Assembly: GCF_014696135.1 (NCBI RefSeq)
Contig: NZ_JACJPP010000007.1
Location: 248,001 to 312,000, forward strand
Length of the DNA: 64,000 nt
Direction of reading: 5' to 3'
Source of the DNA: Nodosilinea sp. FACHB-141
Lineage (GTDB): Bacteria > Cyanobacteriota > Cyanobacteriia > Phormidesmidales > Phormidesmidaceae
Of this stretch, positions 27,673 to 35,327 are shown in pieces (within the stretch, counting starts at the first letter, position 1; the number at the start of each line of letters is the position of its first letter). The position numbers and the translations under genes are program-made. The notes below the pieces were generated by a model. That model made no database searches and was not told the origin of the DNA. It was given only the letters and a program-made list of their open reading frames with translations.

Positions 27673-28646
27673 TAGCGAGGCACCGCTACGCTGTCGAGTA
27701 CGCCCTGAATGACGCGATCGCAGGTTAACCCATCCAGTTGCGCCTCGGCCTCCAGCATCAATCGGTGGCGCAGCAAGGGCATGGCCACGGCCTTGACGTT
27801 GTCGGGGGTGACAAATTCTTGCCCGTTGATCCAGGCGTGAGCTTTGCTAGCGGCCAGCCACTGCACGGTGGATCGGGGGGAGGTGCCCAGCTCTAGGTCG
27901 GCGTGCTGGCGGGTTTTGTGAGCTAGGGCCAGCAGGTAGTCGAGGATATTTTCCTGAACGGTCATGGCTTTGACGGCCTGACGAGCGGCGAGAATGTGGT
28001 TGGCGGCGGCGATCGGTTTAAGCTGGCCAATATCCAGCCGTTTGGCCTCAAACCCGGACTGGGCATTGAGCAGCATTTGCTTTTCTGCCGCTGGGGCCGG
28101 ATAGCCGACCACGAGCTTGAAGAGGAAGCGATCGAGCTGGGCCTCGGGCAAGGGATAGGTGCCCTCGAACTCCAGCGGGTTCTGGGTAGCCACTACCCAA
28201 AACAGGTCGGGTAAAGGATGGCTGGTGCCATCTAGCGTCACCTGCTGTTCTTCCATGGCTTCGAGCAGGGCCGATTGGGTTTTGGGCGGGGTGCGGTTGA
28301 TTTCGTCCGCCAAAAGAACCTGGGTGAACACCGGGCCTTTTTTGAGGGTAAAGGTGCGGCTGGTGAGATCAAAGACGTTGGTGCCCGAGATATCCGACGG
28401 CAGAATGTCAGGGGTGAGCTGAATGCGGCCAAAGTCGGCTTGGATCAACCGCGACAGGGCGCGCACCATCAGGGTTTTGCCGGTGCCGGGTACTCCTTCG
28501 AGAATGACGTGCCCCCCCGCCAGCAGGGCCACCAACAGCTCCTGCACCAGGGGTTCTTGCCCGACCACCACGCCGCTGAGGGTTTTGCCGATGCGTGCGA
28601 TCGCCCCCTGGAGATCATTCTGTCGATCAGTTTGGCGCTCGGTCAT
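27672..28646 (-). CDS. MoxR-family AAA+ ATPase
   Basis: A 324-residue AAA+ ATPase. Walker A is GVPGTGKT (51-58), Walker B LLADEINR (111-118), followed by TPPKTQSALLEAMEE, the sensor 1 stretch FWVVATQNPLEFEGTYPLPEAQLDRFLFK, and a C-terminal lid domain. MoxR proteins are chaperone-like ATPases that help assemble or activate partner complexes, often with vWA-domain proteins. Here the likely partner is the DUF58 product encoded immediately downstream. It overlaps the upstream DUF4350 gene by four bases, so translational coupling along the operon is expected. Confidence 0.95.
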   Translation of the reverse strand: MTERQTDRQNDLQGAIARIGKTLSGVVVGQEPLVQELLVALLAGGHVILEGVPGTGKTLMVRALSRLIQADFGRIQLTPDILPSDISGTNVFDLTSRTFTLKKGPVFTQVLLADEINRTPPKTQSALLEAMEEQQVTLDGTSHPLPDLFWVVATQNPLEFEGTYPLPEAQLDRFLFKLVVGYPAPAAEKQMLLNAQSGFEAKRLDIGQLKPIAAANHILAARQAVKAMTVQENILDYLLALAHKTRQHADLELGTSPRSTVQWLAASKAHAWINGQEFVTPDNVKAVAMPLLRHRLMLEAEAQLDGLTCDRVIQGVLDSVAVPR

Positions 28647-29830
28647 GGCCCGCTGGTGTCTCCTGTGGTGTTGCCGGGGTAATGAAGGGATTGTAACCGC
28701 TTGAGCCAGTCGCGCAGCTGACTTTCGCCTTTGAGGGTAGGGGGATTCAGAATTGCCGCCAAGTCAGTGGCGGGTAGGTTCGTCTGGGCATTCCAGGCGG
28801 CTTGCAGTTGATCTACCGGCAGCAGCGTATTGCCCAGCCCCAGCGATTTCTGCAGGCGAATGCGCTCAGCCTGGCTCAGGGTCTGCACCACAAAGTCGCG
28901 GCTGCCTGCCTTGTGCAATACCCCAGCCAAGGCGTGAATGTAGGCTCGGCTGTTGTCTACTTGTAGCGCGGGCAGGGTTTGCCGCTGACCCAGTCTGCGG
29001 TTGAGGGCCAGCAGCGCCAGCAGCGTTACCGCCAGGGCTTGAAGCACCACAATGGCCAGAGGTGTGCGTGCCAGGTAGTTGAGCCAGCTTGCGTCGTCGC
29101 TGCCGACCTCGGTGGCGATCGCCTCCTCATCTCGGTACCCATGCAGATACTCATCGATCCATACCCGCCCGCCCGCGCTGGTTACCAGCTCTGTCAATAG
29201 GGCAAAATTTCCCGGCTGGTTGGCGTAGGCGTTGGCGGCTAGGTGGGGCGTGGCCACCATCGTCACCTGCCCCGAGGCTAAGGCCTGCTGCCAGACCACC
29301 GCCCCAAACTCGTCTTCGAGGCCAACGCCCAGCTTTGGCCCTTGGCTGTAGCGGCGTCGAGTGTCAACCTTTACCGGGCCGGCTTCGCTGGTCAGGGTTT
29401 GGGAGAAGGGGGCTGCCGTCGCTGGCACTTTAATGCCCAGCACCACCAGCCGATGACCGGCTTCTATCCAGTCGGGCATCCAGGGCAGCAGGGCCGATAG
29501 ACCTGGCTCGTCGATAAACCCCGGCAGCACCACTACCAGGGTTTCGGGGATGGCTGCCCGATTTTGAATTAGGGTAACTGAGGATTCCTCGGCCTCGCCG
29601 AGCTGCTGGAGCAAATCGTCTACTGGGCGCTGCCAGCGCTGCACGGTGATGCCCTGCTGCTCTAGGGAGCTGTACCAGGTGCTATAGCCTGCCGGACCTC
29701 GGTGCCAGGTCGAGCCACTATCTGAATGGCTGGTGGCGGGAGCGCTAACTAGCGTTAGCCCCAGCAGCAGCGCCAGGCTCAGCGATGCCAAAATCCACCT
29801 GCGGCGGTTGAGGGGGAGCGGTCGCGTCAC
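28643..29830 (-). CDS. DUF4350 domain membrane protein
   Basis: A 395-residue protein with an N-terminal signal-anchor helix (WILASLSLALLLGLTLVSA) and a second membrane helix near residues 255-275 (LAIVVLQALAVTLLALLALN). Between them lies an extracytoplasmic alpha/beta domain of DUF4350 type, with GYSTWYSSLEQQGITVQRW at the start and LVVVLPGFIDEPGLSALLPW further on. The cytoplasmic tail (about 280-395) is helical. It keeps four-base overlaps with both neighbours. The function is unknown; the usual association with MoxR and DUF58 points to a membrane complex. Confidence 0.85.
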   Translation of the reverse strand: MTRPLPLNRRRWILASLSLALLLGLTLVSAPATSHSDSGSTWHRGPAGYSTWYSSLEQQGITVQRWQRPVDDLLQQLGEAEESSVTLIQNRAAIPETLVVVLPGFIDEPGLSALLPWMPDWIEAGHRLVVLGIKVPATAAPFSQTLTSEAGPVKVDTRRRYSQGPKLGVGLEDEFGAVVWQQALASGQVTMVATPHLAANAYANQPGNFALLTELVTSAGGRVWIDEYLHGYRDEEAIATEVGSDDASWLNYLARTPLAIVVLQALAVTLLALLALNRRLGQRQTLPALQVDNSRAYIHALAGVLHKAGSRDFVVQTLSQAERIRLQKSLGLGNTLLPVDQLQAAWNAQTNLPATDLAAILNPPTLKGESQLRDWLKRLQSLHYPGNTTGDTSGP

Positions 29831-30420
29831 GATTGGGCGATCTCCTGGTAGGCGCGGCGGCAGCGCTGGTAGGTTTCCTCTGTTGCCAGGGCCTCGCCGT
29901 AGGTAATGCGCTCGTGGGTGCGAATCAGCAGCTCATAGGGGCGGCTGGGGTCAGCAGCGATGCAGTCGAGGTATTCGCCATCGGTGCGGCTAGCTCGGTA
30001 AAGCACTCGCTCAGTGTCGTTGAGCCGCGCTAAACCCGCCATGTAAAGGGCCTGGCAGGCTCCAGCGTAGTTGCCCTGCTGGGCCAGCCGCTGGGCCTCA
30101 CGCCACCAATGGGCCGCCTGTTTGAGAGCGGCCTCGGTGGGGGTTGAGAACTGGGTCGCGCTTGATTTAACCCGCCGCTGCCGGTATTCGAGATAGGCCA
30201 GAATGGCGCGGTAGAGCAGCCAGCCTATCCAGAGGGCCAGGGCTGCGATCGCCAGCCAAAACAGCCCCTCGGCGAGTGGGCCGAGCCAGCCCCAATTAGG
30301 CACATCGGGTTGGTCAATATCGACCTGAGAAAACTGGTACTCAAACCATTCCCCCACGTTTTGTCCTCCCTGGCGAATTTGCCAGGCAAGAGAATCGGTG
30401 CGGTGGGTCAGGTCGGCCAT
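29827..30420 (-). CDS. DUF4129 domain protein, first gene of the MoxR operon
   Basis: A 197-residue protein with one membrane helix (about 48-72, LAEGLFWLAIAALALWIGWLLY) and a C-terminal soluble DUF4129 region containing ALKQAAHWWREAQRLAQQGNY-type helices and YLDCIAADPSRPYELLIRTHERI. The first 40 residues are polar. DUF4129 domains typically sit at the C-terminus of transglutaminase-like membrane proteins or in MoxR operons, as here. It overlaps the DUF4350 gene by four bases. The operon promoter should lie in the 80 bases upstream of 30420, which separate it from the methyltransferase gene ending at 30502. Confidence 0.82.
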   Translation of the reverse strand: MADLTHRTDSLAWQIRQGGQNVGEWFEYQFSQVDIDQPDVPNWGWLGPLAEGLFWLAIAALALWIGWLLYRAILAYLEYRQRRVKSSATQFSTPTEAALKQAAHWWREAQRLAQQGNYAGACQALYMAGLARLNDTERVLYRASRTDGEYLDCIAADPSRPYELLIRTHERITYGEALATEETYQRCRRAYQEIAQS

Positions 30421-30501
30421 TGCAGGGGAGAAGTCAAAGCTGGCCCCATTATGGCCCAGAAGCCCCGGTGAATCACCAGCTGGTCCTTCAATATCAATAT
30501 T

Positions 30502-31140
30502 TTAGAGCGCAGCTGCCCCGCTAGTGCAAAACACGCTGTCGGGTGAATCGGCCTGACTTGCCACTGTGCTAACGGCGGTGAACTCTGCCGTTGTTAGCAG
30601 GGCTTCGACCTGGGCGACCTCATAGGCGGTAAATCCGTGCTGGGTTAGCCCCTGGTCTTCTAAGTAGGCCTTTGACGCATAGCCAATCACCAAGCGACCG
30701 CCGGGCTTGAGCACGCGCCGACACTCGGCCAGTACCTGGGGCGCGTTGGCCCAAAAATATAGGGTGTTGACAGTGCAAACCTGGCTGAACTGCTGATCGG
30801 CAAAGGGTAATGCCTCGGCACTGGCCTGGTGAAGTTCGACTAGATCTTGGTTAATTGGACCTTGAAAGCGCCGCTCACAGAGCCGCATAGCGTCGGGCGA
30901 TCGCTCCACCCCCACCACCTGAGATGGTTTGCCTGTCGCTACCAGTTTGTGGACGAGGTCACCACCGCCAAACCCGATTTCGAGAATGCGATCGCCTCGC
31001 TGAAGCTGTAAAGCCTCTAGAACTAAGTCGTTGAGAGCAGCATTGCGGCGATTGAGAAACTTCAGCAAGAGCCGCCCAAACCACCCTGAGGGATCGCCCA
31101 ACTGCTGGGCCAAAAATGACTTGAAGGAATTAATCCCCAT
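30502..31140 (-). CDS. Class I SAM-dependent methyltransferase
   Basis: A 212-residue methyltransferase of the UbiE/Coq5-like class. SAM motif I is ILEIGFGGGDLVHKL near residues 52-66; VVGVERSPDAMRLCERRF supplies the acidic end of strand 2, and CTVNTLYFWANAPQVLAECRRVLKPGGRLVIG is the usual post-motif region. The N-terminal 40 residues (WFGRLLLKFLNRRNAALND) suggest lipid- or small-molecule-type substrates. It is 57 bases downstream of the cytochrome P450 gene on the same strand and is probably the last gene of the TetR-linked cluster. Substrate unknown; modification of a P450-hydroxylated product is a reasonable inference. Confidence 0.85.
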   Translation of the reverse strand: MGINSFKSFLAQQLGDPSGWFGRLLLKFLNRRNAALNDLVLEALQLQRGDRILEIGFGGGDLVHKLVATGKPSQVVGVERSPDAMRLCERRFQGPINQDLVELHQASAEALPFADQQFSQVCTVNTLYFWANAPQVLAECRRVLKPGGRLVIGYASKAYLEDQGLTQHGFTAYEVAQVEALLTTAEFTAVSTVASQADSPDSVFCTSGAAAL

Positions 31141-31197
31141 AGTTTTGCTCCAGATAGAGGCGTGAAACGGTTCTGTCGCCAGTCGTTAGATTTTTGA

Positions 31198-32310
31198 TTA
31201 GAACAACACCGGCAAAGATTTAACCCCATGGACTTCGACAGAGGGAATAAACTCCAGTTCTCTGTTAGGCACAATGCGAAGATTGGGCAGCCGTTCTAGC
31301 ACAGCGCTTAAAACAATTTTGGCCTCTAATCTAGCCAGCGGCGCACCCAAACAAAAATGAATGCCATTGCCAAAGGCCAAGTGAGGATTGGGATCGCGAT
31401 CGACTACAAACGCGTCGGCGTGCTCAAACCGAGCCTCGTCGCGATTGGCCGCACCCATCCAAACGGTGACCATTTCCCCGGCTGGAATAGTCTGCCCTTG
31501 GAGCTGAGTTTCGACCTGAGTGAACCGTGCCATAGCCTGTACTGGCGATCGATAGCGCAAGACCTCTTCGATTGCCAGCGGCAGCAGTTGAGGATCTTGT
31601 TTGAGCTGTGTGAAAGCCTCTGGATAATCGTTAAAGCAGAGCATGGCGTTTCCCAAGAGATTGGTGGTGGTCTCGTTGCCGCCCACAAGCAGCACGATGC
31701 AAAAATCCACGAGTTCTTGGGCTGAGAGGGTCTCGCCTGCTTCGTGGGCCGCAATTAAATCGCTAATCAGGTCTTGACTGGGATTCTTGCGGCGCTCGGC
31801 TAGCAGGTGCCGAAAGTAGTCAGCCATGGCGGTTAATGCGGCCTTGTCGTAGACCACAATGCCGTCTGACCAGCGTTTGAAATCGCCGCGATCGCTTACC
31901 GGTACGCCCAAAATTTCAGCAATCACAATCACCGGCAGTGGAATCGCTAAATCGTGCATAAAATCCATCTCACCTTGATGCTGAACCCCGTCAAGCAACT
32001 CATGAGTAATTTGCTTGATCCGGGGAGCTAGGGACTCTACTCGTCGGGCGGTGAAAACTTGGGCTACGAGCGATCGCAGCGCTCTATGCTTCGGTGGGTC
32101 GGTGAAATTTAGGCTTTCAGTCAAATCGGTTTGCTCGGGCGGCTGCGGGATTTTAGATGAAAACGTTTTCCAGTCAGAAAAGACTTGCTTAACATCGGCG
32201 TAGCGAAACACCATCCAGCTTTGGTGCGCTGGGTCGTAAAAGACCGGCCTGTCGCGGCGCATCTCGGCATACCACGCAAACGGATTGCGAAAAAGTTCAG
32301 AATTTTGCAC
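31198..32310 (-). CDS. Cytochrome P450
   Basis: A 370-residue soluble bacterial P450. The helix-I oxygen-activation motif is VGGNETTTN, the helix-K ExxR is EEVLRYRS, and the heme-thiolate loop is FGNGIHFCLGAPLARLE, with cysteine as iron ligand. WMVFRYADVKQVFSDWKTF and DPPKHRALRSLVAQVF are standard N-terminal elements. It lacks a membrane anchor, so it needs a soluble ferredoxin partner, not encoded here. GTG at 32310 is chosen because AGGAGA lies six bases before it; the ATG at 32346 would add 12 unconserved residues. It probably oxidises a small lipophilic compound, and is likely co-regulated with the exporter-like gene upstream and the methyltransferase downstream. Confidence 0.93.
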   Translation of the reverse strand: MQNSELFRNPFAWYAEMRRDRPVFYDPAHQSWMVFRYADVKQVFSDWKTFSSKIPQPPEQTDLTESLNFTDPPKHRALRSLVAQVFTARRVESLAPRIKQITHELLDGVQHQGEMDFMHDLAIPLPVIVIAEILGVPVSDRGDFKRWSDGIVVYDKAALTAMADYFRHLLAERRKNPSQDLISDLIAAHEAGETLSAQELVDFCIVLLVGGNETTTNLLGNAMLCFNDYPEAFTQLKQDPQLLPLAIEEVLRYRSPVQAMARFTQVETQLQGQTIPAGEMVTVWMGAANRDEARFEHADAFVVDRDPNPHLAFGNGIHFCLGAPLARLEAKIVLSAVLERLPNLRIVPNRELEFIPSVEVHGVKSLPVLF

Positions 32311-32316
32311 GATACA

Positions 32317-32322
32317 TCTCCT
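32317..32322 (-). promoter_or_regulatory. Ribosome-binding site setting the P450 GTG start
   Basis: AGGAGA on the minus strand, six bases before GTG at 32310. The alternative ATG at 32346 has no such element at a fitting distance. Confidence 0.65.
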
Positions 32323-32416
32323 AATATCTAAAAATTTGCAAGGCAAAGCGGGCCAGCTAGAGGTGGCTAAAGCGCTCAGCGCTTTTGAGGCAACTTGTCG
32401 GGTTGATACTTAAAAA

Positions 32417-32872
32417 CTAAGAGGCAGAAAACCAGCTGATGCCGGTAGTTATGGCAACGGCTGTTGCAGCGCCATACAGCGTGATGCCAATGAGTGAAAA
32501 GACTAAAAGTTGCCGGGGTGAAATGCCCGTAAGCGGACCAACAATAGCAACTGTCCAACTTCCTAAAAGCGGAGTCATGGGGATGAGAAACCAGACACCG
32601 TAGCGCTTAAAAGCTTGTCTAACGCGCTGCCCACCGCGTTTCTCAAGGTGCAGTAGCCAAGCGCGCGGTTGAGGAATCTGCATGAGGCGATCGTAGCCCC
32701 ACAGCATCAGTGGAATAGGCAAAAAATTGCCCAGCACTCCCCAAAATACTGCTGAAACTGTGTCTAACCCCAGAGCCATGCCTGCCGCGACGGCCGCATA
32801 AACCTCAGCGTAGGGAAAGAACCCCACTGACCAGGTCGTCAGCGCTTTAGTGATGTACTCTGCTATTGACAT
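32417..32872 (-). CDS. Small multi-drug export family membrane protein (COG2426-like)
   Basis: A 151-residue integral membrane protein with about four helices. The opening FFPYAEVYAAVAAGMALGL, followed by AVFWGVLGNFLPIPLML, and the later FLIPMTPLLGSWTVAIVG match the family annotated as putative small multi-drug export. Experimental evidence for transport in this family is thin, so the transport role is tentative. It lies between the P450 gene (106 bases downstream) and a second small membrane protein gene (155 bases upstream), all on the minus strand facing the TetR regulator. A role in exporting the P450 substrate or product is an inference from context. Confidence 0.78.
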   Translation of the reverse strand: MSIAEYITKALTTWSVGFFPYAEVYAAVAAGMALGLDTVSAVFWGVLGNFLPIPLMLWGYDRLMQIPQPRAWLLHLEKRGGQRVRQAFKRYGVWFLIPMTPLLGSWTVAIVGPLTGISPRQLLVFSLIGITLYGAATAVAITTGISWFSAS

Positions 32873-33027
32873 GGTGGTGTTTCGAGCTGGGATGGTAAGG
32901 GGTTAGATCGCTAGGACTGATAAAAACGGCAGGTTTGCTCCTCGGCAGGTTGCGGTAGGCATTGTAAACCCTTGTCTTGACCGAAGGTGGAATGGCAAAC
33001 CGCACCTTGCCGAGACGAGCAGTTAGT

Positions 33028-33441
33028 TTAGTGCAGCCGTTCAGAGGTAAGCAATCGTACCTCTCTAACTGCCTTGAACCAGGCAAAGCCCAGCAAGATC
33101 GAGTACCCAGAAAATAGGAATGCCGCGTAGCGTCCAGCAGTTTTGGGCTGCATGTTGCTCATCAGTTCGGCAAAGCCAGCCAAAATGGGAATTTCCCCTA
33201 GCATGCCAGGCAGCGCGAGGCAGATTGCGCCCTGTAACCAGTCTTTGGTTTCAATGCGCCGCCATCGCATCAGCCCGACAAAGACCAGCGTATACAGTGC
33301 GCCAGTGCTAGCAACGTTAAGCCAATATTCCATCACCGATCGCTCAAAGAAAATCGAGCCCACCTGCCGGTAGGCCATGGTGGCCGCTGCCCAAATGCTA
33401 AATCCAACCAACACGAGGCTCAAACGATCTCTTGTGTTCAT
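33028..33441 (-). CDS. Small four-helix membrane protein (possibly DUF5367-like)
   Basis: A 137-residue membrane protein with about four hydrophobic helices: residues 8-25, 40-60 (SVMEYWLNVASTGALYTLVF), 70-90 and 105-122. It resembles DUF5367-type proteins often found beside TetR regulators, but I am not certain of the family. It is the first gene reading away from TetR; its ATG is 22 bases from the nearer palindromic operator, so it is the most direct candidate target of repression. The function is unknown. Confidence 0.7.
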   Translation of the reverse strand: MNTRDRLSLVLVGFSIWAAATMAYRQVGSIFFERSVMEYWLNVASTGALYTLVFVGLMRWRRIETKDWLQGAICLALPGMLGEIPILAGFAELMSNMQPKTAGRYAAFLFSGYSILLGFAWFKAVREVRLLTSERLH

Positions 33442-33462
33442 GGTGGTTACCTATGAAACGAT

Positions 33463-33488
33463 GTTAACGTAATAGCAGTTACGTTAAT
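33463..33488. promoter_or_regulatory. Operator site 1 in the TetR divergent promoter
   Basis: Perfect inverted half-sites TTAACGTAA (33464-33472) and TTACGTTAA (33479-33487) around a six-base centre. This symmetry is typical for a TetR-family dimer. The core also fits GTA-N8-TAC (33469-33482), the NtcA consensus, so a nitrogen-control role cannot be excluded from sequence alone. Confidence 0.75.
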
Positions 33489-33489
33489 G

Positions 33490-33515
33490 ATAAATGTAAT
33501 AACTATTACGCTAAC
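33490..33515. promoter_or_regulatory. Operator site 2 in the TetR divergent promoter
   Basis: Read on the minus strand this site matches site 1 at 20 of 26 positions, starting GTTAGCGTAATAG, with inner arms GTAATA and TATTAC (33496-33509). It starts one base after site 1 and ends seven bases before the TetR ATG at 33523. It also fits GTA-N8-TAC. Confidence 0.7.
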
Positions 33516-33522
33516 TGTCAAC

Positions 33523-34122
33523 ATGAGTCGACCGACTGAACCTCAAAAGAAAGCTGAGTTGCTCGAAAAATGCCTGGAGGTAGCCATTGAGACGGGTGCG
33601 CTAGACGCTAGCATTAACGCGATCGCCAAACGCATCGGCACCAGCGGGCGCATGCTGGTCTACCACTTTGGCTCGAAGCAAGAGCTAGAGCGCCAGGTAA
33701 TCGCCCGGCTGGAGGTGCGTCTGCGCGCACAGCTACAGTCGCTGCAAAGCACAGCTGTCGCCGATGCCGATACCGTTGCCGAGTCTCTGCTGGCGATGTG
33801 GCAGCAATTTACCACCCCAGCGATGCAGGGCTGGCTGAAGCTGACGATGGATCTCAACCTGCGGGCCATGCAGGGAGATGCCGAAACTCAGCAGTTTTTG
33901 GAGCGTGAAACCCAGCAGTGGATTGAATCACTGACGGTGCTGATAGGCGATGAAGCGGTGGCGCGATCGCTGTTTCACCTATTTCAGGGGGCCACCCTCG
34001 ACTTTTTGACTACCGGCAACGCCCAGCGCGGCGAGCAGAGCATAAAGGCATTTTTGGATGGCATGCGATTCTCCTTTGGAGAGGCTGCGCCAACACCCTC
34101 CAGAGCCCCAAACAACGCCTAA
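33523..34122 (+). CDS. TetR/AcrR-family transcriptional regulator
   Basis: A 199-residue repressor-type regulator. The N-terminal helix-turn-helix (about 8-55) includes ASINAIAKRIGTSGRMLVYHFGSKQEL, the classic TetR pattern ending in a YHFGSK recognition-helix junction. The C-terminal helical ligand domain is divergent, as usual. The ATG at 33523 (MSRPTEPQKK) is chosen; the in-frame ATG at 33487 lies inside the operator palindromes and would add 12 unconserved residues. Two palindromes abut the start, implying tight autoregulation and control of the divergent membrane-protein/exporter/P450/methyltransferase genes. The effector is unknown. Its stop overlaps the convergent TRIC-type gene by four bases. 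Confidence 0.92.
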   Translation: MSRPTEPQKKAELLEKCLEVAIETGALDASINAIAKRIGTSGRMLVYHFGSKQELERQVIARLEVRLRAQLQSLQSTAVADADTVAESLLAMWQQFTTPAMQGWLKLTMDLNLRAMQGDAETQQFLERETQQWIESLTVLIGDEAVARSLFHLFQGATLDFLTTGNAQRGEQSIKAFLDGMRFSFGEAAPTPSRAPNNA

Positions 34123-34757
34123 CCCTGCTCCTGATCCAAGTCGATTTTGAGGGTGAGCCGCAGGGGCAAAAACAGCTGCCAACGGATGGCGATCGCACGG
34201 ATGCCAAAAATTACCCCCATCGCAACCAATCGACAGAAGGGAGACGGCATCAGGTGCAGCAGCGCCACGTAGAGCATGCCGCCCAGCACAATCGGCGTCG
34301 CATACAGCTCCCGCGACAGCAGCAGTGTCGGCCGATGGGTCACCACATCGCGAATAATGCCCCCGGCAATGCTGGTAATCAGACCCATCACCACCGCCAC
34401 CGCCGCCGAATGCCCAAAGGCTAGGGTTTTGTCGATCGCCTGCACCGCAAACAGAGCCACGCCCATGGCATCTAAATACGACAGCAGGCGCAGTGGCAGT
34501 TTAAGAATGAAGCGAATGCCTATAAATGCGGCAAACGACGCCCCCATGGCCACCCAAAAAGCCGTCAAATCCTCTAGCCAAAACACTGGCACATCGAGAA
34601 TCACATCCCGCAGGGTGCCGCCGCCGATCGCCGTCAGCAGCCCCACCACCACAATGCTGAAGATATCGAGGCGCTGCCGGGCCGCCGACAGCACCCCAGA
34701 GATAGCAAACACCGCCACCCCCGCCTGGGCTAGAACATATTCCATGGGATTCTCCAA
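34119..34757 (-). CDS. TRIC-type (YadS/UPF0126) cation channel family membrane protein
   Basis: A 212-residue membrane protein with about seven helices formed by two repeated glycine-rich units. Each unit has a helix pair ending in a GG-rich loop plus basic residue: AIGGGTLRDVILD (first, near residues 42-54) and SIAGGIIRDVVTHRP (second). This matches bacterial trimeric intracellular cation channels (YadS/UPF0126), which conduct monovalent cations. The C-terminus ends in a charged tail. It overlaps the TetR gene's end by four bases on the opposite strand. There is no obvious link to the P450 cluster. Confidence 0.9.
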   Translation of the reverse strand: MENPMEYVLAQAGVAVFAISGVLSAARQRLDIFSIVVVGLLTAIGGGTLRDVILDVPVFWLEDLTAFWVAMGASFAAFIGIRFILKLPLRLLSYLDAMGVALFAVQAIDKTLAFGHSAAVAVVMGLITSIAGGIIRDVVTHRPTLLLSRELYATPIVLGGMLYVALLHLMPSPFCRLVAMGVIFGIRAIAIRWQLFLPLRLTLKIDLDQEQG

Positions 34758-34762
34758 CGCGG

Positions 34763-34787
34763 GAGCTTCTCGCTTAAAGAGAAGCTC
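34763..34787. terminator. Hairpin downstream of the 73-residue protein gene
   Basis: Perfect nine-base arms GAGCTTCTC and GAGAAGCTC around loop GCTTAAA, immediately past the stop of the minus-strand gene at 34794. Confidence 0.6.
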
Positions 34788-34793
34788 TGCTGA

Positions 34794-35015
34794 TTATCCC
34801 CTACTGCCCCGGTCGGGCTCGGCCCCAAGAGAATGGTGAATGAAAAGCCGCCCAGCGGCGATCGCCTCCTCGCTGCTAGGGTAAGTTTCGCCGTCATTGA
34901 GCACAGCCATCTCTGGGTTAATCACCCAGCAGCGGTAGCCCCAACCCTGGTGATAAGTCACCCCAGCCACCCAGCCAGGGAATACCGAAACATGAATCAA
35001 ACGACTGTTATCCAT
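34794..35015 (-). CDS. Small conserved-looking hypothetical protein
   Basis: A 73-residue protein with a compact domain: GWGYRCWVINPEMAVLNDGE followed by TYPSSEEAIAAGRLFI. The pattern resembles short cyanobacterial proteins that wrap a beta-hairpin against a helix, but I cannot give it a family name. No membrane segment or catalytic motif is present. ATG at 35015 fits, and a clean hairpin terminator follows the stop, which supports a real gene. It is divergent from recA. Confidence 0.6.
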   Translation of the reverse strand: MDNSRLIHVSVFPGWVAGVTYHQGWGYRCWVINPEMAVLNDGETYPSSEEAIAAGRLFIHHSLGAEPDRGSRG

Positions 35016-35327
35016 CGGTATTGGCCCCTTCAGCCTGTCATTCGACGCCTATGAAACCCCGGCCTGTGCGCTCCGCTAAGCGAAACCCACGCGTCAGTCC
35101 AACCGCTGACTTATCTATCAGGGGCGGCTCAATTTGGTTCAAGTGTACTATACTAATTAAACGAAGACAACGGACTTACAGCCAAAGTCATGACCCCACT
35201 TCGTTGCAGCGTTTTTCCCCTGAGGGTGACTACCCTTCTAGGCTGAAGTGGGGTTTACTAAGGTCATCTTCCCGGCCTCGCTCCAGGCCCACTCCATTCC
35301 GCTAACCCGATTCACCCCCAGGCAGCT
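35016..35327. other. recA upstream region with structured leader
   Basis: A 312-base interval between the small hypothetical gene and recA. It has a TATACT box at 35149-35154 without a matching -35 element, and a nested hairpin at 35193-35254. No canonical cyanobacterial LexA box was recognised, although GTGTACTATACT has weak resemblance. Confidence 0.5.
35193..35254 (+). promoter_or_regulatory. Possible attenuator-like structure in the recA leader
   Basis: Perfect outer arms ACCCCACTTC (35193-35202) and GAAGTGGGGT (35245-35254) enclose an inner hairpin AGGGT-GACT-ACCCT (35223-35236). The outer right arm is followed by TTTACT. It ends 74 bases before the recA ATG and may be an attenuator or the terminator of an unseen short transcript. 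Confidence 0.4.

Noticed and set aside
33487-33522. Upstream ATG for the TetR gene
   Set aside because: It lies within the operator palindromes and adds 12 residues unlike TetR N-termini; ATG at 33523 begins the recognisable domain.
35141-35156. LexA box upstream of recA
   Set aside because: GTGTACTATACT only weakly resembles the cyanobacterial AGTAC-N4-GTWCT motif and lacks the second half-site.
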